64,000 bases of DNA, from the NCBI GenBank assembly GCA_020747065.1, contig JAGMVK010000007.1, positions 1,488,001 through 1,552,000 on the forward strand, given 5' to 3'. The position numbers and the translations under genes were made by a program. This document shows, one piece after another, positions 1-11,104 of the stretch. Source of the stretch: Cadophora sp. MPI-SDFR-AT-0126 (taxonomy: Eukaryota; Ascomycota; Leotiomycetes; Helotiales; Ploettnerulaceae). The stretch's first letter is position 1, and the number at the start of each line of letters is the position of its first letter. The notes below the pieces were generated by a model, which was given only the letters and a program-made list of their open reading frames with translations, made no database searches and was not told the origin of the DNA.

Positions 1-999
1 TTCCCCACTGACTTTTGCTGGAATTGTCCTACTTGGCTCCGGAGTTGACGCCAGAATAGCTAGAATCTTTTCTGTCCTCATCCTCTTCGCAACCCTCCCT
101 TCCATTGCCTTATCCGAAAGACCAAGCAGGATACCCTCCTCATATCCCATCTCCTCAGGCGCATTTGCTGCTATCATCGTCGCGACATACTCCTCCATAG
201 CGACATCGTACTCTCTTTGTCTCTTTTCCGGGTGAACCATACTTTCTGGAAACCCTCCCGGGCCCGCTTCCTGGTCCTTGACCTTGATCTCGATTGCGGT
301 ATCTCGTAACCTTGTGCGTACTCCTCCTTGGAGGCCGTTAACGTATTCGCAAAGGAAATGAACGTGGTCTGACGGAACAACTTCGATATTGAAGGCGTGT
401 TTGAGTAGGTGGTTTTGGTGGTTCTTGTTAAATTTCCAAGATTCTCGAGATTCGCAGTACTGCCTGAGGTACTGGAGGAATGGGCGAGAAGAAGGCGTGG
501 GAGATTTGACAACCTTTGAAGGCTTCTTTGCTTTTGGTTTTCTTTCTTTCTCCTGTGCTAGCTTGACCCTCTTGAGTCTTCTTTCTTTTTCGTCAAGATT
601 TGAGTCCACCTCTACTTCGACTCGCGGTGGCTCTGGAGTTTCGAAAGCTGGGTTTGAATTGCCGAAAGTGAACGAAGGATCCTGTGCTTGTTGTTCTGCT
701 TTCCACGAATTGAACAGCTGCTTTATGCTGTCACCATCCTCATATTTCGTCTCGGGGGTGAATGTGACAGACTTCTTCCGCAGAATTTGAGGGGTGATTG
801 GATTTTGAGAAGGTTCAGCTGGGAGTTTAGAGGTCTTCTTCGACTTCTTTGACGGTGTGTTGTCTTCGGCAGGTGTTCTCTTCCTCTTCGTCGTCTCGTC
901 TGCGAGCGTTGCGGGGGACTCTGTAGATGGAGAGTCTTGCGCAGATTTCAGCTTGAGACCTAATCGTCTCCAGGCGGGAATGTGTGTGGCAGATGGCAT
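1..999 (-). CDS. WKF-domain nucleolar-type protein, C-terminal end missing
   Basis: One uninterrupted frame runs from an ATG at 999 down to base 1, giving 333 codons with no stop, so the 3' end lies outside the window. The N-terminal half is lysine/serine rich and basic (KKSKK-type stretches near residues 50-60 and 145-160), as expected of a nuclear or nucleolar protein. Around residues 175-240 there is a block with the diagnostic Trp-Lys-Phe at about 187-189, followed by a His/Asn-rich helix. This matches the WKF domain (human C7orf50, yeast YCR016W). The family is poorly characterised; a role in ribosome biogenesis is inferred from localisation of family members. It is divergent from the proteasome gene. 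No intron is needed. Confidence 0.8.
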   Translation of the reverse strand, partial: MPSATHIPAWRRLGLKLKSAQDSPSTESPATLADETTKRKRTPAEDNTPSKKSKKTSKLPAEPSQNPITPQILRKKSVTFTPETKYEDGDSIKQLFNSWKAEQQAQDPSFTFGNSNPAFETPEPPRVEVEVDSNLDEKERRLKRVKLAQEKERKPKAKKPSKVVKSPTPSSRPFLQYLRQYCESRESWKFNKNHQNHLLKHAFNIEVVPSDHVHFLCEYVNGLQGGVRTRLRDTAIEIKVKDQEAGPGGFPESMVHPEKRQREYDVAMEEYVATMIAANAPEEMGYEEGILLGLSDKAMEGRVAKRMRTEKILAILASTPEPSRTIPAKVSGE

Positions 1000-1556
1000 G
1001 ATTAAAGACCCACGAATGGCTTCAGTAGTGCGAGCTATTGTATCCTAAAGCCAATGCAGGGTAATTCCTGTGTGGCAGCAGAAAAAATAAACACTCTTAT
1101 CAGCCACCTTATCGTACTATTAGTGGGTCCCAAAAGCAGCGTTCGTCCAAGAACATCCAGACAGAACTGCTGCTTGGGTCGATTTCTCTTCAAGCTTTGC
1201 TTTCAATATTCCTAAGATTGTAAGGTCCATTCAGTTCTCATCTTTGAATGATAGTGCTTGCTTCCTTCTCACCTTCTCTGTGACTTCATAATTTTGTAAA
1301 AATGCCAACCAATGTTGACGGCCATGCCGCTTTGAAGTAGGCTTCTTCACCATCACGTGGCGGGCGAGGCAGGCAGGCGAGGTCGCGCGTCTGGGAGCTC
1401 GAGCTGTGTGAACAAGAGCTCCAACATCCACACCCTCATTCCATCTACATCAACACCAACGAATCCGCACATCTACTGCTACTTCTGACGGTCGGAACGA
1501 AAGCTAGAGAAGCTCCCCATTGACACCACGAACCTTCGTACCCTCGACCGATCAAG
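1000..1556. promoter_or_regulatory. Divergent promoter region, WKF gene / proteasome alpha-1
   Basis: This 557-base gap separates two genes that start on opposite strands, so it should hold both promoters. A perfect CACGTG palindrome (E-box type) lies at 1354-1359. I looked for the fungal proteasome element GGTGGCAAA and did not find an exact copy. Short open frames here have no recognisable content. Confidence 0.5.
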
Positions 1557-2637
1557 ATGTCGGGTATGTTGACTTTCCAGCCTCCACCCGTTTCAAAGAA
1601 CCACAGCTAAGCAGACATGCGAACAGGCAGTGCAGGTTACGATAGACATATCACAATCTTCTCCGATCAGGGAAGATTGTATCAAGTTGGTATGCATAAA
1701 CACTGAATTCTCAACCCTTCCCGACGATCGAGTTCTGTTCAGCCTTCGGCGTCCTTGAGCTCCCTTCGGACCTGGAGTTCAGCGTCGCATTAGAAGTGCC
1801 ATGCTGATATTGTGGGATTAGAATATGCCTTCAAGGCTATCACAGCTGCGAACATCATGTCGATTGGGGTAAGGGGAAAGGATTGTGCAGTTGTCCTGTC
1901 ACAAAAGAAGGTTCCAGTAAGAAACACCTCATACACTTCTATTTCAGGTTCCATGTTAATGTATGGATGACACAGGACAAGCTCATCGACCCATCATCTG
2001 TCTCCCACATCTTCCAACTCTCACCCTCTGTGGGCTGTGTCATGACCGGATCCATCGCCGACGCCAGAGCCTCTGTTCAAAGAGCCATTGGTGAAGCCGC
2101 CGAGTTCAGATATAAGTTCGGATACGAAATGCCTTGCGATGCCTTAGCCAAGCGTATTGCAAACATCAGCCAGGTTTATACTCAAAGGGTAAGCTGACCT
2201 AATCGGTCCGCTCAGCACTCTATCGGACTCTTTGACTTACAGGAACACAGGCTTACATGCGTCCGTATGGCGTTGCTACAACCTTGATTTCATTGGATTC
2301 CGAGTTCGGCCCACAACTGTACAAGTGCGATCCAGCGGGATACTATACTGGCTACAAGGGTACTGCGTCAGGTCCCAAGCAGCAAGAGGCGTTCAACCAT
2401 CTGGAGAAGAAACTCAAAAACAAGGATTGTGCAGACGGCAGCTGGGAAGAGGTAGTGGAGCTAGCCATTACCACCTTGAGCACAGTCCTCAGCGTGGATT
2501 TCAAGAAGGGCGAATTGGAGATCGGTATTGTGGGTGGACCAAGAAAGGATGGGAAGGAAGGTACCGACCCGGGATTTAGAGCTCTGACAGAAGAGGAGAT
2601 CGACGAGAGACTGCAAGCAATCGCGGAGAAAGACTGA
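1557..2637 (+). CDS. SCL1: 20S proteasome subunit alpha type-1 (Scl1/PSMA6 family)
   Basis: Five exons: 1557-1563, 1627-1689, 1822-1916, 1976-2188 and 2251-2637. Together they encode 254 residues, the usual length for this subunit. The first exon is only 7 nt. The alpha-subunit N-terminal signature (GYDRHITIF followed by GRLYQVEYAFKA, residues 6-27) is rebuilt exactly across introns 1 and 2. The body contains the conserved [16 protein letters not shown] and [20 protein letters not shown] type blocks. Alpha subunits form the outer, non-catalytic rings of the 20S core and gate the channel. The N-terminal extension (SGSAGYDR) is the part that closes the gate in this family. Alignment with yeast Scl1 from memory is close over the whole length. 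Confidence 0.96.
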
Positions 2638-4111
2638 GTTTCGACATGACGATGATGATATCCAGGAAAGCAACTTAGCGTTCGGCGTCACCGACAGGCC
2701 ATTGGTTTCCAAAAAGTCTCTTTGCTACTTTCAATTGCAAAGCCGTGTATTAGAACAGAAGAAGCACTGGCGTGAAGCCACGTTTCTTTATCTTGTGTCA
2801 TTAGTCTCAATCACATTTGGGGAAAGCAAAAGCGAAATGGCCGTCGCTCATTGGCGGTATATTCTTGGGATGGGACACCAACACAGCCTTCATGTGGCTT
2901 GACCTGAAGTGAACATGCAGTGATTCATTCTGACCGGATGCAGGACATGCAGCCTTACCGCAGGAGTGTGAACAATACAAAGCGCAAGAGTAGCGCCAGA
3001 ACCGCGAGCAAAGCAAGTATTGACGACACTACCCGGCGCTGTCTGCCAGGAGAAGACAGAATCGATGGCTCTTGCAGCCACGCGATTGCCAGGAAAGCAG
3101 AAAGACGCAATGATTCGAACCTTGTATGGCGCAGTCAACGGTGTCTATGCCCGATTCAACTGTCCTGCAGCTCAGCTGTCCACAAGCGAAGGTTTAGCGG
3201 TCGCAGCCAGGGCCCTGAACACTGTAATTGGTTCGAGCCTGCGCTGGATGGCCACGCTGGGCCTGCACTTTTGTGGTGCTGTGGCTTGCTGAGGTCCCAT
3301 CTCGTTGGGTGCTTCATCGCTGAACTTCTCACGCGAGACCAAGCGTACTTGGCGCTTCGCCAGAATGAGTAGAGCGAGGAGCCTCCTCTTACCCTCCGTC
3401 ACTCCTTTCTCTACCAACTTCCGTGGCGACCACCTTCGTCATGCAGCACAAGAAGAAAGTGCACCTTTGTTTACAGCTAGGTAGGGTTCACTGTAGCTTT
3501 GAGCTCGCAAGTGTCGAGTTGAAAATAGCCCCCATTGCGTGGGGCTTCTCCAGCAGTTCCTGACAGCGGCTCCAATCGATCAGATGGCACGCTTGCGATG
3601 GCTGAACAAACTGTGGATGGCTAGCAACAGTAAAGTCCCGATAGGGATGAGTCCTCTTGTAAGATGCACGATACTCTGTTCCTGCGTATCCTCATATATC
3701 TCCGTGTGGCCAACTCTTCCCGCCGTCTCAGACATTTCAACAGCGAACTAGTAGCTTTCCACTCTTCCACAACTGCTTTCATTCGTTTCCTAGCACCCAC
3801 ATTACCTTCTTTCCCCATAGTTTCCATCTCTCACATACCCAATCACTCTCTTTCGAAATGGCGGATGGATGTGAGTTTGGATATTGCTTTCTTTCTCGTA
3901 CCTTACTCCAGCCTCTTCATCATGGAGAATACACTTGGCTGTTAGGGCTAATAATATAACAGTAAACGACCAGAGGACTGCTCGGGTAGCAGATCTCCTC
4001 TCAGACTTTCGTACTCTTCAATAGTAAGTTGCTCCGGCAGAAGCCCTTCCTTGCTTTCGAGCAGTCTCAGGACCACTTTCGTCTCTATATGCTCCATCAA
4101 CCAGCATAAAA
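2638..4111. other. Intergenic, nothing recognised
   Basis: About 1.5 kb downstream of the proteasome gene. Several open frames of 60-150 codons exist on both strands, but they overlap one another, lack family motifs and cannot be joined by convincing splice sites. I see no tRNA-like T-loop or tandem repeat. Confidence 0.4.
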
Positions 4112-4799
4112 ATGCAATTGTTGACTTCCCGACCATTTAGTTATATCGCGGCTGCACCTGCCGATCCTGAAGATCAAGATGATTGTAAGTATTGGGTGAC
4201 CCGTACTTTATCTATTCAAATGTCTCCATATCGTCTGGGGACCTGTTTGACACTTTCCCCAAGCTATCTCCTAGATGTGGCAATTGCTAAGACTTTGGCT
4301 ATATAGACTACACAGAAGGATATGCTGCATTAAGACAGTGTTCTATTGATGGTCAACACATCTTGAACTGTGCGGCAGAGACGCGAGTCCCAAGGGTACG
4401 AGGTGGCCCTGAAGAACAGGCAAAGGCCGAGCTACAACAGTGAGTTCAATGGAATTTTCTGCTCATGTTTCCTTGCTGATTGATTGTAACAGAGTTATGC
4501 TTGATGCATACTCCCGTCGTCACGAGGCCCAGAAGATCTATCTTAGACAGGGTGCTGCTCAGCGCTGGATTGGATGGCGGGATCAAGTCCTTCAAGGGGA
4601 GCGTCCACACGCTGGGCATACCGAGCAATTGGCAGCCTGCGATGCGCAATTACGAGTTGTGAGTAGTCAGAGTGGTTTTTACCCATCCATCATGCCCTTG
4701 ATTGCAGTTCATATTGGCATGAGATCCTCGGTCCCAGAGACGAAATCTCAAACCAGTTGCTTTTGCTTCAACTTTTTCAGGGCACCAAGGTTCTCTTGA
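4112..4799 (+). CDS. Doubtful small gene, unknown function
   Basis: A phase-consistent model joins 4112-4184, 4307-4439 and 4493-4799 into 170 residues. Donors are good (GTAAGT and GTGAGT) and a GCTAAG-like branch site precedes the first acceptor. The product is hydrophilic in the middle, rich in Gln, Arg and Ala, and resembles no family I know. A second, differently spliced frame continues into 4700-5119 and has protein-like composition, so the 3' end is uncertain and the locus may be a decayed gene. I propose no function. Confidence 0.28.
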
Positions 4800-5384
4800 C
4801 GCCCCAAATATCAAAAGTCGTGCATCCTGGCAATGACTTTAAATTGAGGACTCTATTGCGTTCTTTTGGGGAGTTCACTTCCGGGGAGCGGATGCTGACT
4901 TGGGACAAAAACAGGAACTTGCTGCCATCACAGATGATTCCATATATTCCGACATGCGCTCGTCAGACTATCAGATGGGTCGCTGGACACTGGAAGATCC
5001 TAGCCTGCGGCACATCCAGAGATGGGTCAGAGCCAGGCGCTAGGCAATTCGTACGACGTATGGACTACGGGAAATGTGGTAATGGCCATTGCACTTTCAA
5101 CGGCAAGGAGTTTTATTAATACTGCATTTACACGGAGTAAAGGGAATATCGCGCAAGCGTAGCATTTTAGGTGTTAAACAGCGAGCATTGACATATGAAG
5201 GCGCTTATATTCTTTCGCGGTGCAGGTTACCAGCAACAATTTTTCGCAGCAAGGACAGCATTGCCAGGTGCATTGTTTTTGGAGGACAGATCTGCTAGAG
5301 ACGCGAGGTTCGTCTTGAGGTTTCATAGAATACACGTCTTGGATACCCAAATGGAATATACATCATTATACAAACACCACTCCT
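4800..5384. other. Possible extension of the doubtful gene; otherwise empty
   Basis: An open plus-strand frame from about 4690 to 5119 (Trp, Arg and Cys containing) could be a further exon of the 4112 gene if an acceptor at about 4708 is used. That needs a frame for the preceding exon that its own splice phase does not give. The rest is the 3' flank of the TMEM234-like gene. Confidence 0.25.
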
Positions 5385-6183
5385 TCACTTCGTCTTACTT
5401 TGGACACAAAGACCTATTCCCGCTAGGGACAGGGCCATCCCGATCCACGTGTCTTGGTTGATGTTAGCCGATGCTAAGATTCATTCGGACAAGATGACGT
5501 TACCTCGACTGATGACTTTCCTGTCAACATACCAATCGCCCAGGACCGTGAACAAGAACGCCAGTGACTTCGCGAAAGAGTCAGTGTTACTCACCAAATA
5601 CTAGCAACAGGACCTCGGTTCCCAAAGCACTTTAGGACCGAGATCCTGGATTTGGGAGAAAACCGGGTTAGAAAGTATACATACGTTAGTAATTGGCACA
5701 GTCAAGCTCAATTCTAGGAGCCCATTAGCGTAAGCCTCAAAATCTCCACCTCCGCCCAGCTGGTAATGACCTCTTACTAATAACACTCCAATGAAATCCT
5801 CTCTATCGAAACTCCAGCCGATAGCATACATACGAAGTAAAGCAGGGGCTAGGACATAAATAAGATCTAAACTTACCAGCCTTCCCAATTAATAGGAAGA
5901 ACCAAATGCTTCCCGTCAAGTTGATCACCAACGGTATCGCATACCTGGGGTTCCTCAACAGATCCACCACTCCGAAAAACGCTCCGTAGACTTTGGCCTT
6001 GAGCCAGCTATTCTTCACAGCTGGAGAGTCGAGGATAGGATGAGCAGGCGGAGAATGTGTGCGCGCTGCGGCTCGGATGAATGGTGTTGTAAATCCCCAG
6101 GCTACGCCCACCAGGATGAAAGCGAATATGTACCGTATGATGTGGTCTGCATCAGCAGGAATAGGTTCTGGGGTATCTGACAT
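5385..6183 (-). CDS. TMEM234/UPF0546-type multi-pass membrane protein
   Basis: Four exons on the minus strand: 6183-5877, 5713-5685 (29 nt), 5567-5504 and 5452-5385. They give 155 residues. Splice phases agree throughout and rebuild the family's conserved core: WGFTTPFIRAAA near residue 29, PLVINLTGSIWFFLLIGKAELSLTVPITNS-like region at about 84-110, and a short VLGDW segment at about 120. Four hydrophobic segments are visible at about 16-37, 81-99, 104-122 and 136-150. The family belongs to the drug/metabolite transporter superfamily (a half-size, EamA-like fold). The substrate is unknown. The start was chosen at the ATG in front of an acidic N-terminus; an in-frame extension upstream looks like leader sequence. 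Confidence 0.88.
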
Positions 6184-6693
6184 TGTGCTGTGTAGTGATG
6201 AGTGATGGGTTGTGAGACTGACGATGACTTGATGCGTTTGAAGAATGAAGCGGCGGGCTCGTCGGCCTGGGCGTGAACATGTGATCTCAGGGGCATGGGT
6301 TAGCCGAAGTGGATCCGAGCCCCTATTCATGGGGTTTGTTTATTTCGGGCTCGGGTAAATGAAATCGAATTGAAACCCCCTGGAAAGACAGGGAAAGATA
6401 CTCACCGGCGGAAGCAGGCTGGAGATATATGAGGTGCACCATATTTTCGGAAAAGTTACTGAAGTTTGTGGTGGTCCTACGATTTGCAAGGGAAGCCGGT
6501 TACATTGTGAGCAAAGGCAGGTAGGTCTAACCAATTCAGGCTTCCCTACACGCATCCTGTAGAAATCTATGGGCATTAACTATTAACTTTTCTAATAGAA
6601 ATCTACTCTATCATCATCTCTTACAGTATCTTACAACACAGGATTCCCATCCGTGTCTCTAGCACGTCTTCCGCGACACTCCAGCACCGGTAG
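6184..6693. other. Intergenic, nothing recognised
   Basis: 510 bases between the 5' end of the TMEM234-like gene and the 3' end of the Zn2Cys6 gene. They hold the TMEM234 promoter and the regulator's 3' UTR. A minus-strand open frame at 6340-6576 has no recognisable content. Confidence 0.4.
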
Positions 6694-7992
6694 TCACAAT
6701 GCCATATTTTCGAGACCAACCCTCACCGCGACCTTCAAAACGTCCAGCGGCCACTCCATGGCCCACTTCCACTCATCTCCTACCAAACTTGCCATTCCTA
6801 AAACCTCAAACTCAGCAGATCCCGCGATCCACCAAGTCTCATCGACATATTTAAGGAGAGCGTAAAATCTGGCCAAAATGGCAACTGCCAGCGGATCGCC
6901 TTCCTCTAGATATCCGACAAATTCTCTTGAGATCCCATGGATCATCCAAGTGAGACGGCGCTGGATCCAGCGTATCTCCTCATGGAATCCTATGCCGTCC
7001 TTGAGTCCGGCAAGATACGCAAGAGTGACATCATATATAGATTTTCTCTCCGCGGGAATTGACAGTTGGGCTGACGAGTCCCAATATAAGAGGAGTTTGT
7101 CAGATGGAAACTCTAAGCCGTGGGAGTTTACGTATGGCGCGGAAGTTTCAACAGGCCTAGAGATTGGTTCACCTCTCAAGTCGAATCTGATGTCAACCCA
7201 CTTCTTGGCGCAAGATCCGGCGATGACCTGATTGGTATGGTAGAATATCTCCCTGATACCCATCTGCAGGTGCAAAAACTCAAGCGGCAGAGTATAAAGT
7301 GGTGCATTGCTTCCAAGACATCTGTACCTAAGTCGAGCATTCATTCCGAGAAGAAGCGATGCTGTGAAGACTGCCAGTGCATTGTCGTTATTGATATTCG
7401 CCAACTCATTTCTGTAGCCGGATAAGGACTCGTCGATGTATTGATATGTGGCTGTCTGTAATGAGACATCATTTGGCGTGTCCGTCAGGAGATGGAGAGC
7501 TGCAACTGCAAGCACGGCGGAGTAAACGTATGGGTGATCAAAGGCAACATTCGGAACCTCTACTGCCCACATCTCTCGTCCTGCTGCTTCTTCAGCCAAG
7601 GGCATCGTGTGACAGGTAGAGGTCGAGTAGTGATGGAAAAGTCTCAATTCCAAAGCGCGTGAAGCACTCTGAGATTGAATGCTGGCGATTGAGTCATTCA
7701 TTGATGCCGGAGATACAGCTGATGAGGGCGTTCGTGCGAGGGGCGGGGAGAGAACTTCAAATTCGCATTCTTCTTCTGGGTTTGGAAATCTCTTGATGCA
7801 TGGTCCACAAACCGGTCTACTCTCATCACACTAATTACATTCAATAAGCCGAACAGGTAAGAATGAGTGATAGATTTTGCTGACCTTAATTTTCCGTGCC
7901 TTGCACACCTTACAGCCAAGTCTACTTTTTCTGTGTGGTCTCTGGGTTCGTTGTGGCTCCCCAGATGTGGCCTCCCATGGTAGAGGCAACAT
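6694..7992 (-). CDS. Zn2Cys6 transcription factor with fungal-specific regulatory domain
   Basis: Two exons, 7992-7885 and 7830-6694, give 414 residues. The intron falls inside the DNA-binding domain, between the third cysteine's Lys-Ile-Lys and CDESRPVCGPC. The binuclear cluster has Cys at 27, 30, 37, 44, 47 and 58; the last spacing of 10 is slightly long. The rest (from about residue 85) is a helical regulatory region with HHYSTSTCHTM and PYVYSAVLAVAALHL segments. This is the pattern of the Fungal_trans_2/DUF3468 group often seen in sterol-uptake-like and sugar regulators. It is nuclear by family. Neighbours give no clear target. The start ATG lies just upstream of the Arg/Lys-rich lead-in to the cluster. 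Confidence 0.87.
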
Positions 7993-9758
7993 CGAGAAAC
8001 AGCTTTAAACAAATGACTCTTACTGTCTTACAAAAGTCAACCAAATAAAAAATCACCGAAGAGGAATTTTGACGCCACGCTGGAACTAGGAGAGAGTAAA
8101 AAGATTGATTTGATTGACTTGTTCATTTTGATGAAGGCAGAGTAATAAATATATATGAAGTCAGAAATTCGACTCATTGAGTACTTTGATAACTGTGCCG
8201 CTTTTGAGCTGAAGCGATTCAAAGGACGGCGGGAGGCTGACAAGGGCACTGCCTCACTGAAAGGTGACAAATAACTGCACGATGACAAAATTTAAGCATA
8301 GTTCGGATAAGCTACCGAGAACATCTCCCACGAGACTGGGTCGCAGAATTCGCAGGAAAACAGTAATCGCATATCATCCACGTGTACAAAGTTCAAAACT
8401 CAGCCGTCGCAATCAGCTTTGGAGCCGACCTTGGAATGCTTCCATATCCAGGCGAAATTTGGTCCACTGTCAAATGTCGCTTCGCTGGTGCCTGAAATGC
8501 TACACAGCCTCGCTGATTTATCTTCCTCCGTTGTCAGACTTCTTCGGTCCGTTTCTTTCCAACGTCGTAGGATGTGCATTCCAGATTCTCGGAAAGGCCG
8601 TTATTTAAAAGGCAGATCGGTTGCAATGTGCTGGAAAGGGTCGATGGTGGAAGCAAAACGGTCGTCAAGGCTACAACTTCAAGTCAACAAAGCGTCAGCG
8701 TGGCTGGATAGAAGTCGCATTCTCGCTTGAGAACAAAGAATGCTGCCGAGCATGGTATGCTTGAAATACCTTCCTTCTTTTGTAAGGACAGTCCAGCTGC
8801 CCCTGATTGGAAACCTTGGAGACAAAGACCTGCAATGTCACTCAATCAACGCGAATTGTGTGATCAAGGCCGATTTGTAACCTGTTTTCTGTCAGATCAT
8901 ATCGAAGAATATTGAGTCTGTTTCGAATGTACAGAACGTCCTACTCGAGAAAGAAGTCGAAGTTACTGGGCGTTTTCCGTGTTTGGTACCAATTGAGCAA
9001 CCCAATTTTTCTTCTTCCTCACTTTTCAGTACCACAGCCGTAGATGTATGAAATATTCGACCATCGAAGGGTATACAACAAAAAGGTAGCTTGAACAGCT
9101 CCCAGTGTTCATTTCGCCAGAGCAGGTTACGATTCGAATCGTTGGTTCCTCACGCTTGGCGGGAGTCGGCTCATGTTTATTATGATCGTGACCTGCAACA
9201 TCATTTCCACTAGGAATGGCAGACTCGGATTCGGATTCGATAAGCCAAGCCCTGGCAGCACATCCCGGAGTTCCTGAGTATCATGTCCCCAAAGTCATGA
9301 AGGCCTAAGGGACGTAGTGTTGCACTCGGACAGAAAAATTTGTCAGCATACCACATAAGTAGCCCAGACATTAGCTGTTGAAAGGAAATAGCGCAGAATA
9401 ACATTTCTCCTTCCCAGATGAATTTTGACCGATCATTTACTTCTTATTCTGCACCTCAAATTGACACTACTGGTACTTGCTTCACCTGGTGGACAGGGGG
9501 CCTAGCAACCCGAGAAACCGACCCGGTCAGCCTCATGTCTAAGCCATATTGCGACAATCGTGGCCGCATCCCAGAATGAGATGAGTATTTCGGAGCTCGC
9601 ATTGATGCAGTCGCGACTCCATAGCAAAAGAAGTGATGTGCTTTTGGTGGTAGCAATTTCCGAATTGTATAAGTACTGGAACATGGCATTGCTTAATCGA
9701 TCACGGCCGCCTCGTTCCCGCAACCCACAGCTCTTTGTCTTCGCATCCATCGAACATC
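7993..9758. promoter_or_regulatory. Long divergent intergenic region with a TATA-like site
   Basis: About 1.8 kb between two divergently transcribed genes. The segment 8030-8170 is AT-rich. A TATAAG at 9668-9673 lies 86-91 bases before the hydrolase ATG and is a reasonable TATA box. Short open frames (for example 8264-8608 plus and 9210-9404 minus) have no motif support and look accidental. Confidence 0.4.
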
Positions 9759-11104
9759 ATGAAGCTTTTACTGGTCTCATCAATTTCGCTGCTACTTTCT
9801 GGGGTCCTTGCTCATAGCACTTGCTCAGATTTAGCCAACCGCACATGCCAGGACTACACAATTCCAGTCAATATCACTTCTCAGGTGTTGATTCCCGGCT
9901 ATCCTCGCTTCAAGGACGACTTCGACGTTGTAGATTTCGTGAACACACTTCTCAGTCGAGACTCCAAAGCCTCTTTCGTTCCATTCTCTGGGGCGAAGAA
10001 CTTTACAGCATCGTACAAGATCGCTGCAACTATCTGTAGTCCATGTAAGAGTACGCGGAAAGAGAAGACATTGTTGCTTGCTTCACATGGGCTTGGCTAT
10101 GATCGAAGGCATGTCAACAAATTGAGGCTCTGAGCTAGAGCTAACGATCTATGAGGTACTGGGATTCCGGTATGGAGTCTGCGAATTACAGCTTTGTGGA
10201 CTTTGCTGTGGCGCAAGGTTATTCCGTGCTTTTCTATGACCGACTTGGTACAGGAAAATCTTCCAAGTATGGCATATTCTGCTGTCAAATAAAATGAACA
10301 GCTAATGAATGATTTGAATAGGGTCTCCGGCTACGACGAGCCTCAGTCCACTGCTCAACTCGCAATTTTGCAACAACTGACCTCTCTTGTTCGAGCAGGA
10401 CACTACACTGGCTCTTTCGGAGCACCTTCCAAGGTTGTCCATGTAGGACACTCATATGGATCGCTCATTTCTAACGGTCTCATTGCAACTACTCCTGGAC
10501 TTTCAGATGGTGCAATACTCACTGGAATAGCATATAGGCCAAATTCGGGAGCCTTTCTCAAAGCATGGGGATTTCGAATCGCAGCACATCAAGCACCTGG
10601 GAAATGGCCTGGCCTGGACAACAATTATGTCACTGGCGTGGATGCAGCTGGCAATGCAGCAGCATTTCTTCACGGGAACAGCTTCAGCAAAGAAATGGCG
10701 TGGTACGCGGAGTCTATCAAACAGCCTGTGGCTTCCGTCGAACTCCTCACTTTCACTGCAGTTCAGCAAAAAGCTACGAAGTTCACAAAACCTCTAATGG
10801 TATGCACGTCTTCTGTTATACGATTCTATTACTGAATGGGCCTAGGTCATCGCAGGAGAATTTGATTCGGCAATGTGCGATGGTAACTGTACTGGGGTTC
10901 TTGCACCGCCTGTTTTGTCTGACTACTTTCCGAATGTGACGGATTTCCAAGCTATTGTTCATCCCGCGGTCGGCCATGGTATCAATCTCAGTACGCCCTT
11001 CTTATATGCTTGCTATAATTGCAGAAAATTGATTCTTTCTAGGCTATAACGCAACGGGAGCATACGCGGTCATACTGGATTATCTAAAGAAGCATGGATT
11101 GTGA
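9759..11104 (+). CDS. Secreted alpha/beta hydrolase (esterase/lipase-like)
   Basis: Five exons: 9759-10108, 10156-10266, 10322-10799, 10846-10990 and 11043-11104. They encode 381 residues. Residues 1-19 form a signal peptide (MKLLLVSSISLLLSGVLAHS). Fold landmarks appear in order: HGLGYDRRYWDS (oxyanion region, about 111-122), FYDRLGTGKS (about 143), the nucleophile elbow GHSYG with Ser198, a likely acid in AGEFD (Asp320), and His357 in GHGIN. Several Asn-X-Ser/Thr sites fit secretion. Intron 1 (10109-10155) begins with GC, not GT. Only the GC donor AG|GCATGT keeps phase and rebuilds DRRYWD, and a CTAAC branch site supports it. The substrate cannot be read from sequence. Confidence 0.88.

Noticed and set aside
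3105..3125. GGTTCGAATC-like T-loop on the minus strand, possible tRNA
   Set aside because: The flanking bases do not form a T-arm stem, and no acceptor or anticodon arm could be found.
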